Source: Clostridiales bacterium
GTDB lineage: Bacteria; Bacillota; Clostridia; Oscillospirales; Oscillospiraceae
DNA: 9,754 nt
Direction: 5' to 3'
Assembly: GCA_003533405.1 (NCBI GenBank)
Contig: DQDL01000058.1
Coordinates: 7,941-17,694, forward strand
Shown: piece after piece, positions 1 through 5,457 of the stretch
How the letters are laid out: every line of letters begins with the position of its first letter
Numbering within the stretch: position 1 is the stretch's first letter
Made by a program: the position numbers and the translations under genes
Notes under the pieces: generated by a model
Database searches by the model: none
The model's input: the letters and a program-made list of their open reading frames with translations, nothing else
What the model was told of the DNA's origin: nothing

Positions 1-515
1 TCCGGGCGCAGGTAATCCAGCTCACCGCTCTTGCGCACCTCGGTCAGCTTCTTGGCCAGCTTGTGGGCCAGGCTGATGGGCATGGGCATCAGCTCAGGGG
101 TCTCATCGCAGGCATAGCCGAACATCATGCCCTGGTCGCCCGCTCCGTTCTGAAGCTCGGCATCCTCGCCGTTTTTCATCTCAAGCGACTTGTCAACGCC
201 GAGGGCGATATCCGCCGACTGCTCGTCGATATTGGAGATGATGCCGCAGGTCTCGCAGTCAAAGCCGTACTTTGCTCTGTCATAGCCGATCTCACGGATG
301 ACATCACGGGCTATCTTGGGAATGTCGATGTAGCAGTCGGTGCTTATTTCGCCCATGATGTGGACAAGGCCGGTGGAGACGGTGGTCTCGCAGGCGACAC
401 GACCCTCGGGGTCTTTTTCCAGAATTGCGTCAAGGACAGCGTCGGAGATCTGGTCGCAGATCTTATCGGGATGCCCCTCGGTCACGGATTCGGATGTAAA
501 CAGTCTTTTGCTCAT
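1..515 (-). CDS. metK: S-adenosylmethionine synthetase (methionine adenosyltransferase), N-terminal part
   Basis: Makes S-adenosylmethionine from methionine and ATP in the cytoplasm; SAM is the main methyl donor. The gene is cut by the left window edge: the first 171 codons (515 down to 3) are present, out of about 390-400 usual for the family. Visible landmarks are the N-terminal GHPDK motif (residues 14-18, ATP/Mg binding) and GAGDQG at about 124-129 followed by MMFGYA, the MetK signature. The start ATG (515-513) is set by a strong AGGAGGAAAA ribosome binding site at 521-530. Transcription should begin near 721 from the promoter at 728-755, and the leader is a SAM-I riboswitch with a terminator, so the enzyme is repressed by its own product. 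No internal stop or frameshift is seen in the part present. Identification is secure. Confidence 0.97.
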   Translation of the reverse strand, partial: MSKRLFTSESVTEGHPDKICDQISDAVLDAILEKDPEGRVACETTVSTGLVHIMGEISTDCYIDIPKIARDVIREIGYDRAKYGFDCETCGIISNIDEQSADIALGVDKSLEMKNGEDAELQNGAGDQGMMFGYACDETPELMPMPISLAHKLAKKLTEVRKSGELDYLRP

Positions 516-569
516 TTTTCTTTTCCTCCTGATAATATCTTAGCCGAACACTCTTCTGGATTAGCAACG

Positions 570-597
570 AAAAAATCCGTCGTTACCGACGGATTTT
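570..597 (-). terminator. Intrinsic terminator of the SAM-I riboswitch
   Basis: An 11-bp perfect stem (587-597 with 572-582) closes a 4-nt loop (583-586). It is followed on the minus strand by a run of six T at 575-570, partly shared with the stem. It lies 16 nt after the P1 helix of the SAM aptamer and about 50 nt before the metK ATG. This is the expression platform: transcription should stop here when SAM is bound. It would also stop read-through from the XRE gene upstream (781-1248), which has no terminator of its own. Confidence 0.93.
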
Positions 598-611
598 GTT
601 TCTTGGTCATA

Positions 612-711
612 AGCCTCATCTCTCGATAATCACCGCCGGATTTGGCACCACGCTTTACGCAGGTTGCCGGGCTTCACAGGGCCGTTCCCTCCACCACTCT
701 TGATAAGGTGT
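612..711 (-). promoter_or_regulatory. SAM-I (S-box) riboswitch aptamer in the metK leader
   Basis: Read on the minus strand, the leader carries the conserved S-box elements in order: CTTATCAAGAG at 707-697, a GGTGGAGGGA-like kink-turn region, GCCCGGCAACC at about 673-663, GGTGCCAAATCC at about 650-639, and GATGAGG at 620-614. The P1 helix pairs CCTTATC (708-702) with GATGAGG (620-614) through seven base pairs including one G-U. Known role of the family: SAM binding stabilises P1 and lets the downstream terminator form, turning the gene off. It sits between the metK promoter and the metK start, as expected for a SAM-sensing off switch. Confidence 0.96.
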
Positions 712-727
712 TCAGTTTTCGTATAGT

Positions 728-755
728 ATTATAGCAGTAAACTTTGCAATGTCAA
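728..755 (-). promoter_or_regulatory. Sigma-A type promoter of metK
   Basis: On the minus strand a perfect TTGACA (755-750) and a perfect TATAAT (733-728) are separated by 16 bp. The predicted transcription start at about 721 lies roughly 13 nt before the P1 helix of the SAM-I aptamer. Both hexamers match consensus, so basal transcription is expected to be strong and control to come from the riboswitch. Confidence 0.88.
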
Positions 756-780
756 GTATCAGCCGCAAATTTTTGCTCAA

Positions 781-1248
781 TTATCCCCGTTTTGCAATGG
801 ATCTGACGGCTACAAAAATGCCGACAAGCATTGACCCGCAGGAAAGTCCCATCATGAGGCCGGAGAAAAAGTCCTTGACATCGCTGCCGCCGAGGGTAAA
901 GGACATTGCTCCGAGTGCCATGCCCATGACTATAAGGATGATGCCGACGAGCGTTTCCCGCTGGCTTTCGAGCGTCTGCGTGCGCTTTATAAGGTCGAGT
1001 ATCTGCTCATCGTCGTAGGCTCGGATGCTGTCCTGAGCCTGCTCCTCACCATCCATGAGCTCGGACACGGTAACCTTGAGTTCGGTGCACAGCGGCTGGA
1101 TTACGCCGTAATCGGGCATGCACTTGCCGTTTTCCCACTTGGATACGGTCTTGTTCGACACACCTAGCTTCTCGGCAAGCTGAGCCTGCGTGAGGTTTAG
1201 TTCTTTTCTTTTTCTCTCGATGAAGTTTCCGATGGCTATCTGATTCAT
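781..1248 (-). CDS. XRE-family HTH regulator with two C-terminal membrane segments
   Basis: A 155-residue protein. Residues about 7-62 form a Cro/C1-type helix-turn-helix: LNLTQAQLAEKLGVSNKTVSKWENGKCMPD is the typical run of helices 2-3 plus the WENG motif, expected to bind DNA. A short acidic linker (about 66-98) follows, then two hydrophobic segments (about 100-119 and 127-148) and a short basic tail, so the regulator is probably tethered to the inner face of the membrane. The start is supported by AGGAGG about 6 nt upstream of the ATG. It follows the ABC permease gene on the same strand after 85 bp with no obvious terminator between, so it may be partly co-transcribed with the AbrB/ABC unit, as well as having its own weak promoter. 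Its target genes and signal cannot be read from the sequence. Confidence 0.88.
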   Translation of the reverse strand: MNQIAIGNFIERKRKELNLTQAQLAEKLGVSNKTVSKWENGKCMPDYGVIQPLCTELKVTVSELMDGEEQAQDSIRAYDDEQILDLIKRTQTLESQRETLVGIILIVMGMALGAMSFTLGGSDVKDFFSGLMMGLSCGSMLVGIFVAVRSIAKRG

Positions 1249-1296
1249 ATGCCGCCTCCTACATTTTATGGCTCAATAATAGCTCGCCTCTGCTCC

Positions 1297-1319
1297 ATTA
1301 TACATCCCTCAATGGGAGA
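1297..1319 (-). promoter_or_regulatory. Possible -10 region and small inverted repeat before the XRE gene at 781-1248
   Basis: On the minus strand TATAAT lies at 1302-1297, preceded by the interrupted repeat TCCC-ATTGA-GGGA at about 1317-1305. No good -35 hexamer is found 16-18 bp upstream, so this would be a weak or activator/repressor-dependent promoter. The repeat lies in the promoter spacer and could be an operator, for example for the HTH protein itself. Weak call. Confidence 0.3.
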
Positions 1320-1333
1320 ATACGAGTGGAAAT

Positions 1334-1987
1334 TTAAAAATCGACGTTTTCAAAGCTGCGGCACGAGGCTTTGTAGGACAAATAGGTCACGAGAGCATAG
1401 ACGGCTGCGGCTGCGGCAAGAATGAGATAGTTTGCCGCCATGCCCTCCCCTCTCACGGCGTTTAAAAACGCAAGTCCCGGGACATAGTGCAATGCCTCGG
1501 CAGCGCCGGTTATGACGAGCGCCGCTGCGATGAAAATGATAAAGGGCTTGCCTATTTTATACGCAGTTTTGTAAAATTGCCGGACGAAGATGAGATTGAA
1601 GGCAGCGTAAATTATCAGCACGAACGCAAGGTACACGGGGTTTGCGCTCATGAGCGGATTTTGCACATATGGCGCAGCGCCGCTGAGTACAGTCATGCGC
1701 AGGGCGGTGAGTATCGCCATGAGCACGAAGCCAAGTAGCTCTATTAGCACGACGAACTCGAACCTCGCCTTAACGGCATCGCTTTTCTTTATCGGCAGCA
1801 GCACCGTGTACAGCACATCGTTTGTCTCCCGCCCGAGCTGGAACGACTGAAAAATACCGAAGCAGACGAAGAATGAGCCCATCAAAATGGGGTAGCCGGG
1901 GATGAGCGTCATGAGCGAAAATGCAAGGAAGAAATATGTCAGCGGAGCGGCAAATAGCTTGAGCTCCTTAGTCAGCAATCTGTTCAT
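1334..1987 (-). CDS. ABC-2 type transporter permease
   Basis: A 217-residue integral membrane protein, the membrane half of an ABC transporter whose ATPase is encoded just upstream. About six hydrophobic segments are visible (roughly 12-30, 34-50, 77-97, 117-135, 148-165, 187-204). The N-terminal MNRLLTKELKL and the basic LPIKKSDAVKARF loop (64-76) resemble ABC-2 permeases of Clostridia. An upstream in-frame start at 2089 would add 34 residues lying wholly inside the ATPase gene and lacking membrane character. The ATG at 1987-1985, preceded by AGAGGT with about 6 nt spacing, is therefore preferred. It overlaps the end of the ATPase gene by 20 bp, so the two are translationally coupled. The substrate is unknown; related pairs export peptides or lipids, or give drug/bacteriocin resistance. 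Confidence 0.87.
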   Translation of the reverse strand: MNRLLTKELKLFAAPLTYFFLAFSLMTLIPGYPILMGSFFVCFGIFQSFQLGRETNDVLYTVLLPIKKSDAVKARFEFVVLIELLGFVLMAILTALRMTVLSGAAPYVQNPLMSANPVYLAFVLIIYAAFNLIFVRQFYKTAYKIGKPFIIFIAAALVITGAAEALHYVPGLAFLNAVRGEGMAANYLILAAAAAVYALVTYLSYKASCRSFENVDF

Positions 1988-2711
1988 ATATAGACCTCTT
2001 TTCAAAGTGCACCATAATTTCCTCGATGTTGTTGCCCCAGCCGTTTTCACGGCAGCGATCGAGAAACGCCTGCTTGTTCTCCGAGGCAACTATTTGCCCG
2101 TCCTTGATGTAGGTTATCTGATCGGCACATTTGTCAAGGTCGGAGGTGATATGCGTGGAGAACAGGATGGATATTCCCTTCCCTGCCAGATACTCGAAAA
2201 CCTCTAGAAGCTCCTCCCTCGACACGGGGTCGAGCCCGCTCGTCGGCTCATCGAGGATGAGAAGCTCCGCTCCGTGCGACAGCGCAAGGACCAAATTGAG
2301 CTTCACCTTCATGCCCTCGGACAGCTCGCCCGGGGTCTTGTCCTCGTCGATGTTAAAAAGCTTCATGTATTTTTCATACGCTGCGTCGTCCCAAGTATCG
2401 TAAAACTGCTTTGTGACGGCGACGATGGCGGATATCTTCTTCTTTTTATAGTAGTCGACCGCACCGCCGGCAAAGCCGATGCGCTGCTTTATCTCGCCCT
2501 CGTGCTGCGCCATGTCCATGCCGAAGAAGCGAATTTCGCCCGATGTGGGGTGAACAAGGTTCAGAATGGATTTGAGCGTTGTGCTCTTGCCTGCACCGTT
2601 TCGCCCGATAAAGCCCATAATCGAGCCCTTTTCGATGGAAAACGATACATTTTGAAGCTTAAACTTGGGGTAATCCTTGCACAAATTCTCAACCTGCAAA
2701 ACACTGCTCAT
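1968..2711 (-). CDS. ABC transporter ATP-binding protein
   Basis: A 247-residue cytoplasmic ATPase that should power the permease encoded next. Motifs in order: Walker A GRNGAGKST (36-44), signature LSEGM (130-134, a variant of LSGGQ), Walker B LLILDEPTSGLD (150-161) and the switch histidine in STH (His187). The Q-loop glutamine usual near residue 82-85 is not seen; the stretch reads IGFAGGAVDYYKK, which may be normal for this subgroup. Organisation and length resemble BcrA/YtrB-type ATPases of multidrug or antibiotic-peptide exporters in Firmicutes. Its ATG overlaps the stop codon of the AbrB-like gene (TAATG), and its 3' end overlaps the permease start, giving a tight three-gene operon. The ATPase call is certain; the transport substrate is not known. 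Confidence 0.94.
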   Translation of the reverse strand: MSSVLQVENLCKDYPKFKLQNVSFSIEKGSIMGFIGRNGAGKSTTLKSILNLVHPTSGEIRFFGMDMAQHEGEIKQRIGFAGGAVDYYKKKKISAIVAVTKQFYDTWDDAAYEKYMKLFNIDEDKTPGELSEGMKVKLNLVLALSHGAELLILDEPTSGLDPVSREELLEVFEYLAGKGISILFSTHITSDLDKCADQITYIKDGQIVASENKQAFLDRCRENGWGNNIEEIMVHFEKRSIYEQIAD

Positions 2712-2917
2712 TACTCTTCCTCCTCGAAAACCCGGCTGGCGAGGGTCGTAAAGGTCGATTTGGGCGGGATGGCGATGCCACGCTTGATATCGCCGAGCAG
2801 AATGAGCGTGTCGCCCGGCTCAATGCCGAAGACCTCTCTCGCCTGCTTGGGTATGACTATCTGTCCCTTTTCGCCGACTGTCGCCGTCCATGCGTAGCAG
2901 CCCTTTGGTGCTTTCAT
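2711..2917 (-). CDS. AbrB/SpoVT-family DNA-binding regulator
   Basis: A 68-residue protein with one swapped-hairpin AbrB domain. The diagnostic run VGEKGQIVIPKQAREVFGIEPGDTL lies at residues about 14-38, and an acidic tail (EEEE) ends the protein. Members bind DNA as dimers or tetramers and usually repress. The ATG at 2917-2915 is preceded by GGAG with 8 nt spacing. It is the first gene of the operon with the ABC ATPase and permease, its stop codon overlapping the ATPase ATG by one base. The promoter ahead of it is covered by GTATAA/TTATAC repeats, which suggests autoregulation and control of the exporter by this protein. The family also includes antitoxin-type proteins, but no toxin gene is next to it. 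The signal it answers is unknown. Confidence 0.9.
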   Translation of the reverse strand: MKAPKGCYAWTATVGEKGQIVIPKQAREVFGIEPGDTLILLGDIKRGIAIPPKSTFTTLASRVFEEEE

Positions 2918-2929
2918 ATGATCATCTCC

Positions 2930-2985
2930 GTATAATAAGTATGATTTGTATAACTGATTATACTATCTATACCGTCGAAAGTCAA
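2930..2985 (-). promoter_or_regulatory. Promoter of the abrB-like/ABC operon with overlapping inverted repeats
   Basis: On the minus strand TTGACT (2985-2980) and TATAAT (2962-2957) are 17 bp apart, a near-consensus promoter with a start at about 2950. A perfect inverted repeat GTATAA-CTGA-TTATAC (2948-2963) covers the -10 box. Further GTATA/TATAC copies lie at 2930-2934 and 2968-2972, so the promoter sits inside a cluster of similar half-sites. Such a layout fits repression by a dimeric or tetrameric protein, the AbrB-like product being the nearest candidate. Confidence 0.72.
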
Positions 2986-2986
2986 G

Positions 2987-3015
2987 AAAAAGCTCCGCAT
3001 TGACTGCGGAGCTTT
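2987..3015 (-). terminator. Intrinsic terminator after the XRE gene at 3018-3449
   Basis: A perfect 11-bp stem (3005-3015 with 2989-2999) with a 5-nt loop, followed on the minus strand by TTTTT at 2991-2987, partly shared with the stem. It begins 2 nt after the XRE stop codon and ends just before the -35 box of the next operon, so the XRE gene and the AbrB/ABC operon are separate transcription units. Confidence 0.9.
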
Positions 3016-3017
3016 GC

Positions 3018-3449
3018 TTATTTCTTGCTGCTGTCCTGTGTTTGCGATGAGTAGCTTGCCAGAGCTGCAACGCCGATGCCCATAATGAGCCACGGGGCTG
3101 CCGCTTGGGTGAATGCCTTGAAGTCACCGCCGACAAACAGGCTAATTATATATGTCAGCATCACTATGAGCGCCAAAATCGCCGTTATGAGGAGCACTCT
3201 TCTGTTGTTGTTGAGGTCCTTTGCGTCCTTTTTTACCTTTTCAGTCATTTTCGGATCACCTTTCAATAGTTCGTCAAGGCTGACTTGATATATATCGCTG
3301 AGACTTATAAGGCTTGCGATATCCGGCAGAGTCTTGCCGTTTTCCCAATGCGACAGCGTCACTCTGGACACCATCACCCTTTCTGCGACCTGCTCCTGCG
3401 TCATACCGCACGTTATTCTTGCCTGTTTTAATCTTTCACTGATCTCCAT
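3018..3449 (-). CDS. XRE-family HTH regulator with two C-terminal membrane segments
   Basis: A 143-residue protein. Residues about 4-58 form a Cro/C1-type helix-turn-helix (CGMTQEQVAERVMVSRVTLSHWENGKTLPD). A charged linker (64-84) follows, then two hydrophobic segments (about 85-106 and 116-132) and a polar tail, giving the same plan as the regulator at 781-1248 without close sequence identity. A longer reading from a TTG at 3455 would add two residues, but the AAGGTGG ribosome binding site is then only 1 nt away. The ATG at 3449-3447 has 7 nt spacing and is the better start. It is monocistronic: 134 bp separate it from the lysR-type gene upstream, and a terminator follows. DNA target and signal are unknown; the membrane tail suggests sensing at the envelope. 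Confidence 0.88.
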   Translation of the reverse strand: MEISERLKQARITCGMTQEQVAERVMVSRVTLSHWENGKTLPDIASLISLSDIYQVSLDELLKGDPKMTEKVKKDAKDLNNNRRVLLITAILALIVMLTYIISLFVGGDFKAFTQAAAPWLIMGIGVAALASYSSQTQDSSKK

Positions 3450-3456
3450 GTTCAAA

Positions 3457-3463
3457 CCACCTT
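3457..3463 (-). promoter_or_regulatory. Ribosome binding site that fixes the start of the XRE gene at 3449
   Basis: AAGGTGG on the minus strand lies 7 nt before the ATG at 3449 but only 1 nt before the upstream in-frame TTG at 3455. The spacing therefore argues for the ATG. Confidence 0.75.
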
Positions 3464-3536
3464 GTGTCCCAAATATTATCCGTAAATAGCGGCCTTGTCT
3501 ATCAAATGCCTTTTACAACGGTGAAAAACGGCTGTA

Positions 3537-3548
3537 TAAAAGCTTTTA
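3537..3548. repeat. 12-bp perfect palindrome between the lysR-type and XRE genes
   Basis: TAAAAGCTTTTA is a perfect palindrome about 36 bp after the end of the lysR-type gene and about 90 bp before the XRE start. It has no GC-rich stem or loop suited to an intrinsic terminator, so an operator for one of the nearby regulators is possible. In this AT-rich spacer chance is also possible. I find no clear -35/-10 pair for the XRE gene in the same stretch. Confidence 0.35.
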
Positions 3549-3583
3549 CAATCATATTTTAGCACAAAACTTGCGTATACGAA

Positions 3584-4450
3584 CTACCTTTTATCGATAT
3601 ATCCGAGAAATCTGCGTGCAGCCAAGGACAGCTCGGTCTTATCCCGCATGGCGATTCCTATCGTCCTGTATGCCTCGACATTCAGCGGCTTGATAACAAT
3701 GTCGTAGTTTATCCGCTGCAAAATGAGCTTTGGCAAAATGGATATGCCGAGCCCCTTTTCGACCATGGACATGACGGCGTAGTCGTCAATGGTCGTAAAC
3801 TTTGGCTTTGGAGTAAGCCCGTTTTTGACGAAAATTTCGGTCACCTCGGCCTTTATCCCCTTTTCGAGCATGATAAACGGGTAGTCGTTCAGCGCTGTCA
3901 CGGGGAAAGTTTCGGCATCGGCTAATGGGTGATTTCTCGGAAGGATGACCATTTGCTCGTCCCGAGCTATCTCAATGCAGTCAAAGTTTTTCTTCGTTGG
4001 CAATCTCGTAAAGCCGAAGTCGACACGCCCCTCGGTTATCCAGCCCTCTATCTCCTCGTATGCGCCCAGCAAGAGCTCGTACTCGACATTCGGGTACTCC
4101 TCCTGAAAGGCCTTGATGATGTTCGGTATCCAATGCGTGGCGGCGCTTGAAAATGTGCCGATGCGGATGATGCCCGATTGCAGGCCGTTCATGTCGTCGA
4201 TCTTCATTTTGAGCTTGTCGAACTCGGCGCACAGCCTTGCCGCATATGAAAACAGCTCCACGCCCGAGGATGTCATGCACACCCCATGCTTGCCACGCTG
4301 CAAAAGCGGCGAGCCGCACTCGTGCTCGAGGTCTGCTATCATGCGGCTGACCGCCGACTGCGAGTAGTTGAGTACCCGTGCAGCTTCCGAGATGCTGCCT
4401 AAGTTGACCGCAGTCACGAAGGCCTTGTATTTTAATATGTTCTGCTCCAT
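3584..4450 (-). CDS. LysR-family transcriptional regulator
   Basis: A 288-residue protein, normal length for the family. The N-terminal winged helix-turn-helix spans about 4-62 (AVNLGSISEAARVLNYSQSAVSRMIADLE is the classical LysR recognition region). A linker helix follows to about 88, then a substrate-binding domain from about 93 (IIRIGTFSSAATHWIPNIIKAFQEEYPNVEYEL) to the end. The ATG at 4450 has only a weak GGG-type ribosome binding site. It is divergent from an EamA-type transporter gene across 105 bp containing several palindromes. By the family's usual arrangement it should control that transporter in response to a small ligand, and probably itself. Ligand and transported compound are unknown. 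Confidence 0.94.
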   Translation of the reverse strand: MEQNILKYKAFVTAVNLGSISEAARVLNYSQSAVSRMIADLEHECGSPLLQRGKHGVCMTSSGVELFSYAARLCAEFDKLKMKIDDMNGLQSGIIRIGTFSSAATHWIPNIIKAFQEEYPNVEYELLLGAYEEIEGWITEGRVDFGFTRLPTKKNFDCIEIARDEQMVILPRNHPLADAETFPVTALNDYPFIMLEKGIKAEVTEIFVKNGLTPKPKFTTIDDYAVMSMVEKGLGISILPKLILQRINYDIVIKPLNVEAYRTIGIAMRDKTELSLAARRFLGYIDKR

Positions 4451-4469
4451 TTACCCATCTGCTTTCAGA

Positions 4470-4491
4470 ATAATCATTATGCAAAATTTGC
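4470..4491. repeat. Two adjacent palindromes in the divergent lysR/transporter promoter region
   Basis: ATAAT-C-ATTAT (4470-4480) and GCAAA-A-TTTGC (4481-4491) are both perfect 11-bp palindromes with a one-base centre and lie directly next to each other. Their AT-rich dyad form and position between divergent genes fit LysR-type binding sites (recognition plus activation site). No functional proof is possible from sequence alone. Confidence 0.5.
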
Positions 4492-4517
4492 GCTTTTCGC
4501 ATATCTGAGTATATGAT
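4488..4517 (+). promoter_or_regulatory. Possible promoter of the EamA-type transporter gene
   Basis: TTGCGC (4488-4493) and TATGAT (4512-4517) are 18 bp apart. The predicted start at about 4524 lies 32 bp before the ATG. The -35 box overlaps the palindrome at 4481-4491 and the -10 box overlaps the one at 4507-4521. The non-consensus -35 fits a promoter that needs an activator. Confidence 0.5.
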
Positions 4518-4521
4518 ACTC
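4507..4521. repeat. 15-bp palindrome over the putative transporter -10 box
   Basis: GAGTAT-ATG-ATACTC is a perfect inverted repeat with 6-bp arms. It covers the TATGAT box proposed for the EamA-type gene, a position where a bound protein would block RNA polymerase. It does not resemble the two palindromes next to the LysR start, so a different regulator may be involved. Confidence 0.45.
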
Positions 4522-4555
4522 TATGTCTGTATCTTTTTTCAAGGGGAAATTGCAA

Positions 4556-5425
4556 ATGAACAAGAGTCTTCTAAAATATCTCGCCGCACTGCTGCTTTTC
4601 GGCAGCAACGGCATTGTGGCAGGGCAAATTTCGCTTAGCAGTCAAGAGATAGTGCTGTTTCGCACGATGATAGGCAGTGCGCTGCTTATTGTGCTGTACC
4701 TTATCATAAACAAGCGCTTTACATTTTATCGGCACAAAAGGTCGGCGATTTTCCTTGTGCTGTCGGGCTTTGCGATGGGCGTGAGCTGGCTGTTTCTTTT
4801 CGAGGCGTACAGGCAGGTCGGCGTGAGCGTTGCTTCACTCGGCTACTACTGTGGTCCGATAATACTCATGGCGCTGTCCCCTGTTTTGTTTAACGAAAAG
4901 CTCACCAAGCGAATGCTTTTTTGCTTTCTCGCCGTGTTCGTGGGCATTGTTTTAGTCGACGGCAACGCATTTTATAAGTCTCACAACCTTGGCGGCATCG
5001 CATTTGCGCTGTTATCCGCCGTGATGTACGCCGTCATGCTGTGCCTGAATAAAAAAGTCGAGGGCATTTCCGGCATGGAAAACGCCACCGTTCAGCTCAC
5101 CGCCGCATTCGTCTCGGTATTTGTATTCGTTGCAATAAAGCAGGGGCTGCATTTTGATATTCAGGCAAGTGACATTGCGCCGCTGCTCGCTCTCGGGCTT
5201 CTCAACACCGGCATAGGATGCTTCCTGTACTTTTCGTCCATCGGCGGTATCAAGGTGCAAACGGTTGCGATACTCGGCTATCTTGAGCCGCTCTCGGCGA
5301 TATTTTTCTCGTTCATCTTCCTCGGTGAGCAGCTTCTCATCGGTCAGATCATTGGCGCAATCCTCATAATCTCCGGCGCACTTTGCGCCGAGCTTCAACC
5401 AAAGAGGCTTATAGTGAAGCAATAA
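4556..5425 (+). CDS. EamA/DMT-family membrane transporter
   Basis: A 289-residue protein with ten predicted membrane helices in two homologous halves (about 1-138 and 147-278), the plan of the drug/metabolite transporter superfamily. The conserved EamA ends are visible in both halves: LSPVLFNEKLTKRM...GIVLVDG (107-136) and LEPLSAIFFSFIFLGEQLLIGQIIGAILIISG (243-274). The ATG at 4556 is preferred over an in-frame ATG at 4523 because AGGGGA lies 9 nt upstream of it and the protein then starts right at the first helix. Family members export amino acids, sugars or other metabolites, and the substrate here cannot be told. It is divergent from the LysR-type gene that probably regulates it. A strong hairpin terminator begins 2 nt after the stop. 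Confidence 0.92.
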   Translation: MNKSLLKYLAALLLFGSNGIVAGQISLSSQEIVLFRTMIGSALLIVLYLIINKRFTFYRHKRSAIFLVLSGFAMGVSWLFLFEAYRQVGVSVASLGYYCGPIILMALSPVLFNEKLTKRMLFCFLAVFVGIVLVDGNAFYKSHNLGGIAFALLSAVMYAVMLCLNKKVEGISGMENATVQLTAAFVSVFVFVAIKQGLHFDIQASDIAPLLALGLLNTGIGCFLYFSSIGGIKVQTVAILGYLEPLSAIFFSFIFLGEQLLIGQIIGAILIISGALCAELQPKRLIVKQ

Positions 5426-5427
5426 GC

Positions 5428-5457
5428 AAAAAGAGAGTGCATCGCACTCTCTTTTTT
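5428..5457. terminator. Bidirectional intrinsic terminator between convergent genes
   Basis: A perfect 13-bp stem (5428-5440 with 5444-5456) with a 3-nt loop is flanked by A5 on the left and T6 on the right. It can therefore act on both strands: for the EamA-type transporter from the left and for the SGNH hydrolase gene from the right. It overlaps the stop codon of the hydrolase gene (5458-5456). Confidence 0.92.

Noticed and set aside
63..629. 188-codon plus-strand open frame across metK and its riboswitch
   Set aside because: It is the antisense shadow of metK and runs through the SAM-I aptamer and terminator. No ribosome binding site or domain is seen.
3981..4502. 173-codon minus-strand frame overlapping the LysR-type gene
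   Set aside because: It lies in another frame of the same strand within the LysR coding region, and its product has arbitrary composition while the LysR frame has full family features.
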